From the NCBI RefSeq assembly GCF_000265385.1, contig NC_018013.1, positions 1,577,001 to 1,641,000 of the forward strand: DNA of 64,000 bases, read 5' to 3'. Under the pieces are notes generated by a model that made no database searches, was not told where the DNA came from, and was given only the letters and a program-made list of their open reading frames with translations. The first letter of the stretch is position 1. Every line of letters begins with the position of its first letter. This stretch comes from Aequorivita sublithincola DSM 14238. Lineage in GTDB: Bacteria > Bacteroidota > Bacteroidia > Flavobacteriales > Flavobacteriaceae. Positions 1-9,246 of this stretch are shown in pieces. Both the position numbers and the translations under genes were made by a program.

Positions 1-1102
1 CGCGCTGAATCACGTTTTCCAACTCGCGAATATTACCAGGCCAATCATATCTTTGTATTAGCGTTTTGGCTTCATTGTCTACCGAAATGTATCGGTCCTT
101 ATATTCATTGCCGTATTTAAAAAGAAATTTATCTGCCAATAGCGGAATGTCTTCCTTGCGTACCCGTAGTGGTGGAACGGCGATTTCCACAACAGTTAAA
201 CGATAAAATAAGTCTTCGCGAAAGATTTCCTTGGCAATCATTTCTCTGAGATTGCTATTGGTTGCTGCTATTACGCGAACATCAATTTTTTCAGTTTTTC
301 GCTCTCCAACTTTCATCACTTCTTTTTCTTGAAGCACGCGTAAAAGTCGTGCTTGTACTGAAAGTGGCGCGTTGCCTATTTCGTCTAAAAAAATGGTACC
401 TCCGTTTGCAGCCTGAAAAAATCCATCTCGATTATCATTTGCTCCCGTAAAAGCACCTTTCACATAACCGAAAAGTTCCGATTCTAAAAGATTTTCAGGA
501 ATTCCACCACAATTCACCGCAATAAAAGGAGCGTGTGAAAATTTGCCATTGTAATGTATGGAACGTGCAACGAGTTCTTTACCAGTACCGCTTTCTCCAC
601 TAATGAAAATTGTTGCTTTATTGTCCTTTACGCGTTCAATTATTTGGGTTACGTTTTTGATGGCTTCACTTTCGCCAATTATTTCGTCGTATTTTTTTAC
701 TTCTAAAGTTTCTGTCGTATTTTTTTGCTTTGTTTTTGTAGAAAGTGATTTTAGAACACCTTGTTTCAATTCTTCTTTTGTGAAAGGTTTTACCAAATAA
801 TCTACCGCGCCAGATTTTATTGCGGAAAGCGCATTTTGTATTGAAGGATAACCCGTAACAACCAGTTTTGGCATATTTGGGTAATGTTCCGAAGCAAATT
901 GAATGAGCTGAAAACCATCTACTTCGGGCATATTTAAGTCCGTAATCAGTAAATCAATTTCTGTATCGCGTAAAATGGCGACTGCTTCTTTTACCGAAAC
1001 TGCTTTATATGAATGGTAGTCAAGCGAATGTAAATGCCGCTGAATCAATTCCAGGATATTGATGTCGTCATCTACTATCAGTATGTTTTCTTTTTGAAGC
1101 AT
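1..1102 (-). CDS. Sigma-54-dependent response regulator, NtrC family (partial, C-terminus off window)
   Basis: Reading the minus strand from the ATG at 1102 gives an N-terminal receiver domain with the acidic pocket D11-D13 and phospho-acceptor D55 (context LLITDLNMPE), then an AAA+ domain with Walker A GESGTGKE and the sigma-54 contact loop GAFTGA, ending at window base 2 inside the conserved WPGNIRELENV stretch. The C-terminal DNA-binding helix-turn-helix lies outside the window. It would activate RpoN-dependent promoters when phosphorylated. It starts 7 nt after the stop of the histidine kinase at 1110-2198, so the two form a co-transcribed two-component pair. The inducing signal and targets cannot be read from the sequence. 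Confidence 0.95.
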   Translation of the reverse strand, partial: MLQKENILIVDDDINILELIQRHLHSLDYHSYKAVSVKEAVAILRDTEIDLLITDLNMPEVDGFQLIQFASEHYPNMPKLVVTGYPSIQNALSAIKSGAVDYLVKPFTKEELKQGVLKSLSTKTKQKNTTETLEVKKYDEIIGESEAIKNVTQIIERVKDNKATIFISGESGTGKELVARSIHYNGKFSHAPFIAVNCGGIPENLLESELFGYVKGAFTGANDNRDGFFQAANGGTIFLDEIGNAPLSVQARLLRVLQEKEVMKVGERKTEKIDVRVIAATNSNLREMIAKEIFREDLFYRLTVVEIAVPPLRVRKEDIPLLADKFLFKYGNEYKDRYISVDNEAKTLIQRYDWPGNIRELENVIQR

Positions 1103-1109
1103 CAAAAGT

Positions 1110-2198
1110 TTATTGTTTTGGAAAAGTAATAATAAAAACGGCACCTGTGGGATTGTTGGCCACATAATCTATGGTGCCGCGATGACTGCGAATAATTCCG
1201 TGAACCACGCTAAGCCCAAGTCCAGAGCCATCGCCAACGCTTTTTGTGGTGAAAAATGGTTGAAATATTTTCTGAACATTTTCCGCAGATACTCCTGGAC
1301 CTTCGTCTGAAATTTTAATTACAATTGTTTTCTTTGTTTCCTCCAAGGTTATTGTAATCAGTCCATCTTTCGGAGAAAAATAGATTGCGTTTAGCACCAA
1401 ATTAAAAATAACTTGCGTTATTTGGATGGTGTCTGCCTTCAATAAAACCTCATCTTTTGGTAAATTGATTTTGTACTTTAATTCGTTCTTTTTAAAAGTG
1501 GGGTCCAGCAGATTCATTGCTTCATTTATAACTGGAACTATATTCGATTCACCCAAATTTTGAGGCATTTCGCAGGCAAAGAACATTAATTTTTTTACCA
1601 CTTCGCGGGAGAAAATAGCGCTGTTTATAATCTTATCAAGATCTTTCTCTGTTTGGGGGTTGTGCGGTTCTTTACTTTTTAGAAGTTCCGCGAACCCTAG
1701 AATATTTGCTAAAGGGGTGTTGAGTTCGTGGGCTATGCCTGCGGTAATTTCGCCCAAAATACTTAAGCGATCTGCATGCTCCATTTTCCGTTTTATGACC
1801 GCCTCATTTTCACGTAAAGAAACGCGTTCCAGCAAATCACCTACATTGATAGCCACGTTTTGCAGCAGTTGTTTTTCTTCTTTTAAAAAATCCTTTTTCA
1901 CATATTTATCCGCAGGATAGTGAATTTTAATAAACCCTTTTGGCTGATTAAAAACGTTGATTTTACATTCAATAAAAACCGTTTTACTAGGCAACGCGGA
2001 AGAAATAAGATGATATGGGTCTGAATTAATTTCAACCGTTGCATTTTTATTATAAAGCAACGATTTTCGAACACTTAGGGCGATGGAATACAAAGCTTTG
2101 TCCAACTCTTTATAATCGTTATTTACAATAATTGAGGATACTTCGTATAAACACGTAAGTTCTTTGATGCGCTCCTTTAGGTCTTTTTCAAGTGTCAT
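1110..2198 (-). CDS. Cytoplasmic sensor histidine kinase (partner of the sigma-54 regulator)
   Basis: 362 aa. Residues 1-130 form a GAF-like sensory region with no transmembrane segment. The H-box GIAHELNTPLANILGF has phospho-acceptor H157. The catalytic domain follows, with N-box NLVLNAIYFSP, G1 box DEGPGV and G2 region GLGLSVVHGIIRSHRG. It should autophosphorylate and pass phosphate to the adjacent NtrC-type regulator. The absence of membrane helices points to a cytoplasmic signal or a partner protein rather than a periplasmic ligand. The family resembles NtrB/ZraS-like kinases in the catalytic core; the signal is unknown. A TAnnTTTG promoter lies 22 nt upstream. Confidence 0.95.
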   Translation of the reverse strand: MTLEKDLKERIKELTCLYEVSSIIVNNDYKELDKALYSIALSVRKSLLYNKNATVEINSDPYHLISSALPSKTVFIECKINVFNQPKGFIKIHYPADKYVKKDFLKEEKQLLQNVAINVGDLLERVSLRENEAVIKRKMEHADRLSILGEITAGIAHELNTPLANILGFAELLKSKEPHNPQTEKDLDKIINSAIFSREVVKKLMFFACEMPQNLGESNIVPVINEAMNLLDPTFKKNELKYKINLPKDEVLLKADTIQITQVIFNLVLNAIYFSPKDGLITITLEETKKTIVIKISDEGPGVSAENVQKIFQPFFTTKSVGDGSGLGLSVVHGIIRSHRGTIDYVANNPTGAVFIITFPKQ

Positions 2199-2220
2199 AA
2201 AAACGATGAATTGTTTTTAT

Positions 2221-2228
2221 CAAAGGTA
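2221..2228 (-). promoter_or_regulatory. Bacteroidetes -7 promoter element for the two-component operon
   Basis: On the minus strand the octamer reads TACCTTTG, an exact match to the Bacteroidetes housekeeping consensus TAnnTTTG, 22 nt before the kinase ATG. No strong -33 TTTG is evident at the expected distance, so this is a consensus-based inference. Confidence 0.5.
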
Positions 2229-2294
2229 TTAAATTATTGTAGGTGTAACGGAACATTTGCAATTGTTGTGAAGGGAGCTATTTTTTTAATTAAA

Positions 2295-2331
2295 AAACCG
2301 TTTTAAACACATTAAAGGTTTAAAACGGTTT
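2295..2331 (-). terminator. Intrinsic terminator of the SYLF gene
   Basis: Perfect 14-bp inverted repeat (2295-2308 with 2318-2331) and a 9-nt loop. On the minus strand the stem is followed by a T-rich tract. It lies 52 nt past the stop of the SYLF gene and upstream of the histidine kinase promoter, separating the two transcription units. Confidence 0.8.
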
Positions 2332-2382
2332 CTTTTAATTCTCGAAACAATTCGAAAATGTTTAAGATTGTAAATTTAATTT

Positions 2383-2916
2383 CTATTCGAAATCATCAAA
2401 ATCAAATTTCTGTCCACCTACAGATACTTCGGCCATTAATCCTTCTTTTGGTAAGGTAAAGACCGCCATTCCATCAGTATATGTAACGTCAAAAGATGGG
2501 GGAGCTTGATTAGCGGCAATTGCAGAAAGATTTGATCCAAATTTCAAATTACCAGTCATAAATTGCTGAACGGCTTTATCAGTTTTTAAGAATACGATTT
2601 CGCTAAATGCTTTTCCACCTATTTGTGCACCAATATCCAATTGTTTCATATTTGCCATTCCCACAAGAACGCCGCGTTCATAAACCGCTCCATTTCCAGA
2701 GGCTGCACCCACTATTATTGCTCCTTTTCCTATATTCGGAAAAATAGCGTAAGCCTTGGCGTCGTCAAAATAGCCTTGCATTTTTGGGCTGGCTTTAAGA
2801 AATTCAGCTTTTGCATTTGCGGCATCATTAATTACTTTTTTGTCATCTGCAGTTTGGGCGAATAGTGAGATGCTGAAAAATAGCATCATCATCATTAATA
2901 AATTTTTCGTTTTCAT
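2383..2916 (-). CDS. Secreted SYLF/Ysc84-domain lipid-binding protein
   Basis: 177 aa. An N-terminal signal peptide (hydrophobic MMMMLFFSISLFAQ, cleavage after about residue 20) precedes a SYLF domain with the typical core AKAYAIFPNIGKGAIIVGAA and NGAVYERG. SYLF domains bind phosphoinositides in eukaryotes; bacterial secreted versions are common but have no established role. It is monocistronic: a TACCTTTG promoter lies at 2942-2949 and a strong hairpin at 2295-2331. Envelope-associated lipid binding is inferred from the family only. Confidence 0.88.
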   Translation of the reverse strand: MKTKNLLMMMMLFFSISLFAQTADDKKVINDAANAKAEFLKASPKMQGYFDDAKAYAIFPNIGKGAIIVGAASGNGAVYERGVLVGMANMKQLDIGAQIGGKAFSEIVFLKTDKAVQQFMTGNLKFGSNLSAIAANQAPPSFDVTYTDGMAVFTLPKEGLMAEVSVGGQKFDFDDFE

Positions 2917-2941
2917 AGCGTTTATTTTTTTGTTATGAAAT

Positions 2942-2949
2942 CAAAGGTA
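2942..2949 (-). promoter_or_regulatory. Bacteroidetes -7 promoter element for the SYLF gene
   Basis: Minus-strand TACCTTTG matches TAnnTTTG, 25 nt before the start codon. The same octamer precedes the neighbouring histidine kinase. The -33 element is weak. Confidence 0.5.
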
Positions 2950-3059
2950 TTGGATATGTGAAGCGGTGCCGGTTAAAAGAGTGTTAGATTTTACATAAGA
3001 ATATGCCAATTCTATTGCAAGAAAACATCTTTAAAATGAATAAGTTGTGTTTTTGAAGC

Positions 3060-3413
3060 TTACTTAAGGTCCTTTTTCACCAAAAGATAAAAATCATTGT
3101 CCAGCGGTAGATAGCCCTGATCGTAAAGATAGAAATATGTTGAACCAGTTTTTGTAGTGTAAATGCTGGTGAAATATTCAAAACTGAAACCCATTCTTAA
3201 AAGCCTGTCTTTGGTGGTTTTGGTTTTATCTTGTTTATTTAGATTTTCAAGAATACGATAGTTTTTGCGAAGACGATTATTAATATTTCTAACCAAGTTT
3301 TTGTTGTCCTTATTGAGCGAATTATTGTGCGCATTCCGGCAGGCGTCGCTACAGAATTTTTTGTCTGCGCGCCCAACCAATTTATCTCCACATTCTGGAC
3401 AGATTCTTTCCAT
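3060..3413 (-). CDS. Small zinc-ribbon protein (DUF2116-like)
   Basis: 117 aa. The N-terminus carries a C4 zinc ribbon: CPEC at residues 5-8 and CSDAC about 14 residues later, in the context CGDKLVGRADKKFCSDACRN. The remainder is basic and helical and ends with an aromatic-rich segment (STYFYLYDQGYLPLD). DUF2116-type zinc ribbons of this form are widespread in Flavobacteriia and uncharacterised. Zinc and perhaps nucleic-acid binding are inferred from the ribbon and basic charge. It is not clearly linked to either neighbour. Confidence 0.75.
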   Translation of the reverse strand: MERICPECGDKLVGRADKKFCSDACRNAHNNSLNKDNKNLVRNINNRLRKNYRILENLNKQDKTKTTKDRLLRMGFSFEYFTSIYTTKTGSTYFYLYDQGYLPLDNDFYLLVKKDLK

Positions 3414-3560
3414 AAATTAAAGATAGAATTTTTTTGTGAATGAAAAAAGACGGATGACTGATGACCGAAAATATAAAAGTTGAAATTTTTTTGCTTACCC
3501 CAACCCTAAAGGGAGCAACTAATTCTTGCTATCGTTTTGTTCTACTTTCTTTCTAGCTTT
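3414..3560. other. Intergenic stretch with a half-copy of a palindromic repeat
   Basis: At about 3498-3519 the sequence ACCCCAACCCTAAAGGGAGC resembles one arm of the full hairpin repeat seen at 21293-21329. No open frame of note. Confidence 0.4.
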
Positions 3561-4478
3561 CTAGGGATTTGGTGTTTCGGAATTTGTTTCCCTAATGTGG
3601 AATCTATAAACAGCTTCAATTCTAAAAAATATACTGCCATTTATTGAAGTATTCAATTGTGTGCGGTCGTCTCCAAGACTGAAGGCGGAAAGCCGAAAAT
3701 CTATTTTATCGTCTTCGTTATAAACTTCAAACTTATTAGTGGAATAGCCGGCTTTTGCACGAAGTAAAACGCTTTCTTCCAGCAAATTATATTGAAAATA
3801 ACCAGAAAATTCCAAAGAACTATGATCTACATAAAGCGTTGGCGTGTTTTCATTATGAATTTTAAAAGTTTTGCCAATTCCATAATAATCTATCCCAACA
3901 TTAGTTTTGCCCAATTTATAATTTATATCTGCGGCAATTGGCAAGCTCATATCCATTTCAAAGCGTTGGTTTGGGCTTAAATAATACCAACCAACAATAG
4001 GTGTGGCATAAACGCCAAAAGCCTCCTTTGCTACATAAACCGCAAAACGGTATTTAAGATTTTCGTTTTTCTTCATGTTTAAAAGCGCAAAAACACCAAG
4101 ATAGAAATCATCATCAGAAATATTTTTATAATCTGAAGCTATCTTCGGCAGCAGCACAACTGTAGTACTATATTTTTCTGACCAAGTGGAGGCCAGCCCA
4201 AGTTTTAAGTTAGTGCTGTAAAGATTAGTGAATTGTGCCTCCGGAAAAAGCTGGAGATTATTGCTATTGAAATCTGCTCCTGTAATAAGTGCTTGATTTT
4301 CGTTCAAGACAATTGGAAAGATGAGACCAGCATTAAAGATTTTTACAGTTGTACTTTTGTCCATGTCTTGAAAATTATTCTTTAAAGTTTCACTGTAGTT
4401 TACCTTCAAAAGATCTACATATTCTTGTGCAGAAACGAAGAGTGGAAGTAGAAAAGCAATTAATAGAATTTTTTTCAA
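3561..4478 (-). CDS. DUF6268-type outer-membrane beta-barrel protein
   Basis: 305 aa with signal peptide (KKILLIAFLLPLFVSAQ). The rest is alternating beta-strand sequence with aromatic residues at strand ends (WYYLSPNQRFEMDMSLPIA, GYSTNKFEVY) and ends in a strand (IFFRIEAVYRFHI), as expected for an outer-membrane barrel of the DUF6268 type. The start codon appears to be TTG at 4478; no in-frame ATG fits the signal peptide better. It is followed on the same strand by nothing closely coupled; the class V aminotransferase-like gene ends 27 nt upstream and may be co-transcribed. Substrate unknown. Confidence 0.8.
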   Translation of the reverse strand: MKKILLIAFLLPLFVSAQEYVDLLKVNYSETLKNNFQDMDKSTTVKIFNAGLIFPIVLNENQALITGADFNSNNLQLFPEAQFTNLYSTNLKLGLASTWSEKYSTTVVLLPKIASDYKNISDDDFYLGVFALLNMKKNENLKYRFAVYVAKEAFGVYATPIVGWYYLSPNQRFEMDMSLPIAADINYKLGKTNVGIDYYGIGKTFKIHNENTPTLYVDHSSLEFSGYFQYNLLEESVLLRAKAGYSTNKFEVYNEDDKIDFRLSAFSLGDDRTQLNTSINGSIFFRIEAVYRFHIRETNSETPNP

Positions 4479-4505
4479 ATTGATTAATGGTTTAGTGCGA
4501 TTTAA

Positions 4506-6002
4506 TTATTCAAATGTAAACCATTCTACCATTTTATTATCAACGACTTCATTTTTATGCGAAAATTCATTGCTTTTTGAATTATGACTGTATTCTTTAG
4601 CCCAAAGCGGGAAGTTTTCTGCTAGCTGTTTTATGGCATCGCAAACGTACTGAACTTCGGCATTTGTACTGGTTGGATTGAAAGACATTCGTATCCATCC
4701 TGGTTTGTGGGTAAGATCGCCGCCATCAATTTCGCAAGTAATGGTTGTTGAGGTTTCCAAATCTACGTGGAGCAAGTAATGACCGTAAGTTCCAGCACAA
4801 GAGCAACCACCACGGGTTTGAATTCCAAAACGATCATTGAGTAATTTTACACCTAGATTAAAATGCAAATCGTCAATATAAAAGCTTACAACTGCCAGTC
4901 TTTCCTGCATTTGAGGCGCGAGAATTTTAAGGTTTGGAACATCATTAAGCTCTTCAAAAACAATTTCTAATAGTTCGTGTTCACGATCCAAAATGTTTTC
5001 AATGCCCATTTTTTCTTTTAAACGAATAGAAAGCGCGGTGCGAATTGTTTGTAAAAAACCTGGTGTCCCACCGTCTTCACGGCTTTCAATATCATCAATA
5101 TACTTATGGTTTCCCCACGGATTAGTCCAAGAAACGGTGCCGCCTCCTGGATTGTCTGGAATGCTATTTTTATAAAGATTATTGTTGAAAATAAGTACAC
5201 CGCTAGAACCTGGCCCGCCCAAAAATTTATGTGGCGAAAAGAGAACTGCGTCCAAATGTGCACCTTCTTCTTCAGGGTGCATGTCTATTGAAACGTATGG
5301 TGCTGAACAAGCAAAATCTACGAAACAAAGTCCGCCGTATTTGTGCATCAATTTTGCAATTTCACGATAAGGCGCTTGAATTCCTGTTACGTTGGAGCAA
5401 GCAGTAACGGAAGCAATTTTTATAGGATGGTCTTTGTATTTTTCAACCGTTTTTGCAAACTTTTTCATACAGACCAAAACATCTTCATCTGGCGGAACTA
5501 CTACCACCTCTGCAATAGTTTCTAGCCAAGTGGTTTGGTTGCTATGGTGCTCCATATGCGTCACAAAAACCACAGGTCTCATTTCATCTGGGATTTTTGT
5601 ATAAGGTTTTATGCTTTCTGGAATTTTCAATCCCAAAATACGCTGAAACTTGTTGATGGCGCCCGTCATACCAGTATCGCAGGTAATCAGCACATCATTC
5701 TCGCCAGCGTTTACGTGTTTTTTTATGATTTTTCGAGCTTCGTGATACGCCTTGGTCATTGCGGTTCCTGTTACGGAAGTTTCGGTATGAGTATTAGCTA
5801 CAAATGGTCCAAAATCCTTCAGCAATTTTTCTTCAATGGGAGCATAAAGTCGTCCACTGGCAGTCCAATCGGTATAGATAATTTTCTTTCTTCCGAAGGG
5901 TGAATCAAATTCTTGGTTTATTCCCACGATATTATTTCGGAAAGGTTCAAAGTACTTTTCCAATGCGGTGGTTTTTGTTTTTTCTTCTGAAGAAATCATC
6001 AT
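4506..6002 (-). CDS. Class V aminotransferase-fold PLP enzyme (cysteine desulfurase-like, large type)
   Basis: 498 aa, longer than the roughly 400 aa of typical SufS/IscS. PLP site: lysine K259 in SPHKFLGGPGSSG, H152 in MEHHSNQTTW stacking on the cofactor, and D229 in CFVDFACSAPY. A cysteine-bearing loop RGGCSCAGTYGHYLL is present in the C-terminal half, at the place where cysteine desulfurases carry their active-site Cys. Related large enzymes are generally annotated only as class V aminotransferase-fold proteins. The true suf desulfurase is separate (45362-46579), so this one probably acts on another substrate. Start is one of two adjacent ATGs. Confidence 0.85.
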   Translation of the reverse strand: MMISSEEKTKTTALEKYFEPFRNNIVGINQEFDSPFGRKKIIYTDWTASGRLYAPIEEKLLKDFGPFVANTHTETSVTGTAMTKAYHEARKIIKKHVNAGENDVLITCDTGMTGAINKFQRILGLKIPESIKPYTKIPDEMRPVVFVTHMEHHSNQTTWLETIAEVVVVPPDEDVLVCMKKFAKTVEKYKDHPIKIASVTACSNVTGIQAPYREIAKLMHKYGGLCFVDFACSAPYVSIDMHPEEEGAHLDAVLFSPHKFLGGPGSSGVLIFNNNLYKNSIPDNPGGGTVSWTNPWGNHKYIDDIESREDGGTPGFLQTIRTALSIRLKEKMGIENILDREHELLEIVFEELNDVPNLKILAPQMQERLAVVSFYIDDLHFNLGVKLLNDRFGIQTRGGCSCAGTYGHYLLHVDLETSTTITCEIDGGDLTHKPGWIRMSFNPTSTNAEVQYVCDAIKQLAENFPLWAKEYSHNSKSNEFSHKNEVVDNKMVEWFTFE

Positions 6003-6064
6003 TCTATTTTTAAAATTTAATTAAAATAATTTAATTCTATTCACAGTTAATTGTTTCTGGCTTC

Positions 6065-8137
6065 CTATTTCTTAAAAGCTCCAACTCCTTTTTGAAGCCA
6101 AGCATAATATTCTTCAATATTTGGAGTATAACCAACAGGATCAATCAGGTTTTCTTCATCGTGACCCATTAAAACATAGAAAGGTTGGGCGTTTGCTTTG
6201 TATCTAAGAATTTGGAATTCGCTCCATTTTTGTCCTACATAGCGCAGCTTTTTCCCAGATATTTCTGAAGTTATTTCTTCGCCTTCGGGAAGTGGTCGCT
6301 TGTCATCTACATAAAGTGAAATTAGTACGATGTCTTCATTCAGCAATTTCAAGATTTTTGGTTCGCTCCAAACGCGTTCTTCCATTTTTCGGCAGTTTAC
6401 GCAGGCATAACCTGTAAAATCTACCAACACTGGCTTGCCTACTTTTTTGGCATAAGCCAATCCAGTTTCGTAATCGTGGAACGCTAAAATATCGTGTGGG
6501 CCAAGATGAGCGCCTGCTGGAAATTCTTCTGTACTAGCCATTCCGCCAGTTCCCAGTTTTGTAAAACCAACACCGTATGGCGATTCGCTATAATTCATTG
6601 CCGGTGGAAAACCACTAATCAACTTTAAAGGTGCTCCCCACAATCCTGGGATTAAATAAATGGTAAATGCAGCTACAATTAGTCCTAAGCTTAAACGACC
6701 AACAGACAAATGGCTCATTGGCGAATCGTGCGGCAGTTGAAATTTTCCAAATAAATACAATGTCAAAGCGCCAAAAACAGCTATCCAAATAGCTAAGAAA
6801 ACCTCACGTTCCAACCAGTGTAGTTGAAGAACAAGATCTGCATTTGATAAAAATTTGAAAGCCAAAGCAAGTTCTAAAAATCCTAGGAATACTTTAACCG
6901 TATTCAACCAACCTCCTGATTTTGGTAAGGAATTCATCCATCCTGGAAATGCTGCAAATAGTGCAAAAGGCATTGCCAAGGCTAATGAAAACCCAAACAT
7001 TCCAACAAACGGAGCAATTCCTCCTTTAGAGGCGGCTTCAACTAAAAGGGTTCCAATAATAGGTCCAGTACAAGAGAAGGAAACAATAGCTAGTGCCAAA
7101 GCCATAAAAAAGATTCCTATCAATCCACCTCGGTCTGCCTGTTTATCCACTTTGTTGGCCCAAGAGTTGGGTAACATAATTTCAAAAGCTCCCAAAAACG
7201 AAAGTGCAAATACTACTAATAATACAAAGAATATAACATTGAACCATACATTGGTAGAAAGCGCATTGAGCGCATCAGCACCAAAAAACCAAGTTACAAT
7301 TGCACCTAAAAATACGTAGATTAATATGATTGCAATTCCGTAAATAATTGCGTTTTTGATTCCGGCAGCTCTTGTTTTACTTTGTTTGGTGAAAAAGCTA
7401 ACCGTCATTGGTATCATCGGGAAAACGCAAGGAGTAAGCAATGCGGTAAATCCAAAAAGGAAGGCAACTAAAAAGATGGTCCAAAGTCCTTTTTTCTCGT
7501 GTTTTTTGTTTTGTTCAACGGCGGAAAGTGACGATTCTGAAGCAGATTGAACGGTGTCTTTTACAACTTCAGTTTTTGCGCTATCTACGACTATAATTTC
7601 TTCAACGATTTCAGTAGTTTCTTCGGGAGTTTCAGTATTGTTGGAAACTTCAGGACTTACAGCAGTTTGTGCGTTGTTATCAGGAGCTGGAATTTTAAAG
7701 ACTAAATCTATATAACTTGGTGGCAAGCAACGGGTATCATCGCAAACCATAAATTCCACTTCGCCTTTAATGGTGGTTCCTTTTTCGCCCGTTAATTTTA
7801 TACGCTGTGTAAAAGTTGCGGTGTTTTCAAAGAAGGTAATGACCATATCAAAGACGGGATCGTGAACGGTGTGGCCTTTACTTTCTTTTGCTTTTCCTAC
7901 TAATTTGTACGCGCTGTTTTCTTCAAAAGTAAGATTCGTTGGTAATGGACCATTATCTGGAACTACCTGTGAGTAGAGGTGCCATTTGTTTTCAATTGAA
8001 GCTTTTGAAATTAAATCATATTCGGTTTCCGATATTTTTTTTATGCTAGTTGACCATTTTACTGGATCAAGAATCTGAGATTGAACGGAAGCTAGTGAAA
8101 CGGTTGCGAGGAGGAGAAAGAGGTATATTTTTTTCAT
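6065..8137 (-). CDS. dsbD: Thiol:disulfide interchange protein DsbD
   Basis: 690 aa. Order: signal peptide; periplasmic DsbD-alpha domain (residues about 25-150) with the cysteine pair in VCDDTRCLPPSY; a low-complexity acidic/serine linker; the CcdA-like membrane domain (about 220-480) with LTPCVFPMIPMTVSF and SFSCTGPIIGTLLVE carrying the transmembrane cysteines; and a C-terminal thioredoxin-like domain with ACVNCRKMEE. It carries reducing equivalents from cytoplasmic thioredoxin to periplasmic substrates, including cytochrome c maturation and disulfide isomerisation. All expected cysteines are present. The gap of 62 nt to the downstream aminotransferase gene permits co-transcription. Confidence 0.96.
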   Translation of the reverse strand: MKKIYLFLLLATVSLASVQSQILDPVKWSTSIKKISETEYDLISKASIENKWHLYSQVVPDNGPLPTNLTFEENSAYKLVGKAKESKGHTVHDPVFDMVITFFENTATFTQRIKLTGEKGTTIKGEVEFMVCDDTRCLPPSYIDLVFKIPAPDNNAQTAVSPEVSNNTETPEETTEIVEEIIVVDSAKTEVVKDTVQSASESSLSAVEQNKKHEKKGLWTIFLVAFLFGFTALLTPCVFPMIPMTVSFFTKQSKTRAAGIKNAIIYGIAIILIYVFLGAIVTWFFGADALNALSTNVWFNVIFFVLLVVFALSFLGAFEIMLPNSWANKVDKQADRGGLIGIFFMALALAIVSFSCTGPIIGTLLVEAASKGGIAPFVGMFGFSLALAMPFALFAAFPGWMNSLPKSGGWLNTVKVFLGFLELALAFKFLSNADLVLQLHWLEREVFLAIWIAVFGALTLYLFGKFQLPHDSPMSHLSVGRLSLGLIVAAFTIYLIPGLWGAPLKLISGFPPAMNYSESPYGVGFTKLGTGGMASTEEFPAGAHLGPHDILAFHDYETGLAYAKKVGKPVLVDFTGYACVNCRKMEERVWSEPKILKLLNEDIVLISLYVDDKRPLPEGEEITSEISGKKLRYVGQKWSEFQILRYKANAQPFYVLMGHDEENLIDPVGYTPNIEEYYAWLQKGVGAFKK

Positions 8138-8563
8138 TAGGGAATAATATTATATAGAATCTTTATAAAGACATCAAATTTGAGGGAAAAATTGCAGTAT
8201 TCAAAATCATGATGCAGTTTTTGGAAAAAACCCTTAAAGAATAAATACAAATATAAAGATACTCTGAGATTTAGTTGTTTAAATACGGTAGAAAACTAGA
8301 ATTTCAAAAATAATTATGGCTTCTTGCCTTAAAGGGCTCTTTCCAAAAGTATTTATTTTGAATAATGAAGCAATCATATTGATTTTATTATTCTGCCTTT
8401 TTGCTTAAAATCTGTCAGACATTAAAACAATTGTAAAAAGTTCATATTATAGTGTAGGAATGTTAGTTGAATATTTTCTAAAGAATATAATAATACCACA
8501 ATTTTGGTGTTACTAACTGAAATGGCACTATATTCGCCGAAAATTAAAAAAAACCTTATTATT
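8138..8563. other. Intergenic region between divergent dsbD and a lipoprotein gene
   Basis: About 425 nt of AT-rich sequence carrying the promoters of both genes. I found no clear TAnnTTTG box with spacing, no hairpin terminator, no RNA gene and no coding sequence with Flavobacteriia-like composition. Confidence 0.5.
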
Positions 8564-9100
8564 ATGAAATTAACAAAATTGATTTTCCTTTTTGTCCTTT
8601 CTGTTGCAGCCGTTAGCTGTAGCAAAAATGATGATGACAATGGTCCAGCTCCTTACACGCTATCTACCTCAAATTTTGTAGATACTTACAAATTAAAATT
8701 CCTAGAACTTCGAATAGTTGAAACCATTACTTTTGGCAATGGAACAACTTCTACATCCTCTGCCGTTACAGTTGGCAGTGTTTTTCAAAATACAAACTTT
8801 GTATTCAACTCCAATAACACCTATACGGTAAGTGGTTCAATAAATACAGTAACCACAACAACGAATCCTGATGGTTCCCAAACTGTGGGTGATATTGTAA
8901 TTGTTAATCTTGAGGACACAGGTACCTATTCGTTAAATACAACAAGTAATAAATTGACCATTACTAATGATGAAGGTACGGTTACGGTTTTTGACATTAA
9001 AAAATACAATGAAACTGAAATGACGCTTTATTCAGAAGTTACCACTGTTTCAAATAATAGTTCGGTAGTAACTTCTTCGGAACTTAGATTTTCAAGATAG
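8564..9100 (+). CDS. Lipoprotein of unknown function, serine/threonine-rich
   Basis: 178 aa from the ATG at 8564; in-frame upstream starts lack a signal sequence. The N-terminus KLTKLIFLFVLSVAAVSCSK is a lipoprotein signal with lipobox Cys followed by an acidic NDDDNG, a common outer-membrane export signal in Bacteroidetes. The mature part is rich in Thr/Ser/Asn and predicted beta strand (TYSLNTTSNKLTITNDEGT), similar in style to lipocalin-like lipoproteins, but I do not recognise a named family with certainty. Monocistronic, with a strong terminator at 9121-9151. Confidence 0.8.
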   Translation: MKLTKLIFLFVLSVAAVSCSKNDDDNGPAPYTLSTSNFVDTYKLKFLELRIVETITFGNGTTSTSSAVTVGSVFQNTNFVFNSNNTYTVSGSINTVTTTTNPDGSQTVGDIVIVNLEDTGTYSLNTTSNKLTITNDEGTVTVFDIKKYNETEMTLYSEVTTVSNNSSVVTSSELRFSR

Positions 9101-9120
9101 AAAAAAATCGATAAATTTAA

Positions 9121-9154
9121 AAGCGCCAGTATTTTAAAAATACTGGCGCTTTTC
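9121..9154 (+). terminator. Intrinsic terminator after the lipoprotein gene
   Basis: Nearly perfect palindrome AAGCGCCAGTATTT...AAATACTGGCGCTT followed by TTTC on the plus strand, 20 nt after the stop codon at 9100. Confidence 0.85.
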
Positions 9155-9213
9155 ATTTATAAACTCTTGAAATCATAGAAACGTAAGCGTTCATTTATTT
9201 CTTCAAAAAACCT

Positions 9214-9221
9214 TACTTTTG
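9214..9221 (+). promoter_or_regulatory. Bacteroidetes -7 promoter element for ileS
   Basis: TACTTTTG matches TAnnTTTG 26 nt upstream of the ileS ATG and just after the preceding terminator. No clear -33 TTTG. Confidence 0.55.
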
Positions 9222-9246
9222 CACACTTTATTACAATACCCACTTT

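Noticed and set aside
5535..5903. Open plus-strand frame of 122 codons
   Set aside because: Antisense to the class V aminotransferase-like gene, whose PLP-site residues are intact; no homology seen on the plus strand.
4506..6002. Assignment as a second SufS
   Set aside because: It is much longer, its active-site cysteine context differs from SufS, and it is not near suf genes; a general class V aminotransferase-fold call is safer.
6855..7319. Open plus-strand frame of 154 codons
   Set aside because: It lies fully antisense to the transmembrane part of dsbD, has low-complexity Ala/Asn/Pro-rich sequence and no recognisable domain. The minus-strand gene is well supported.
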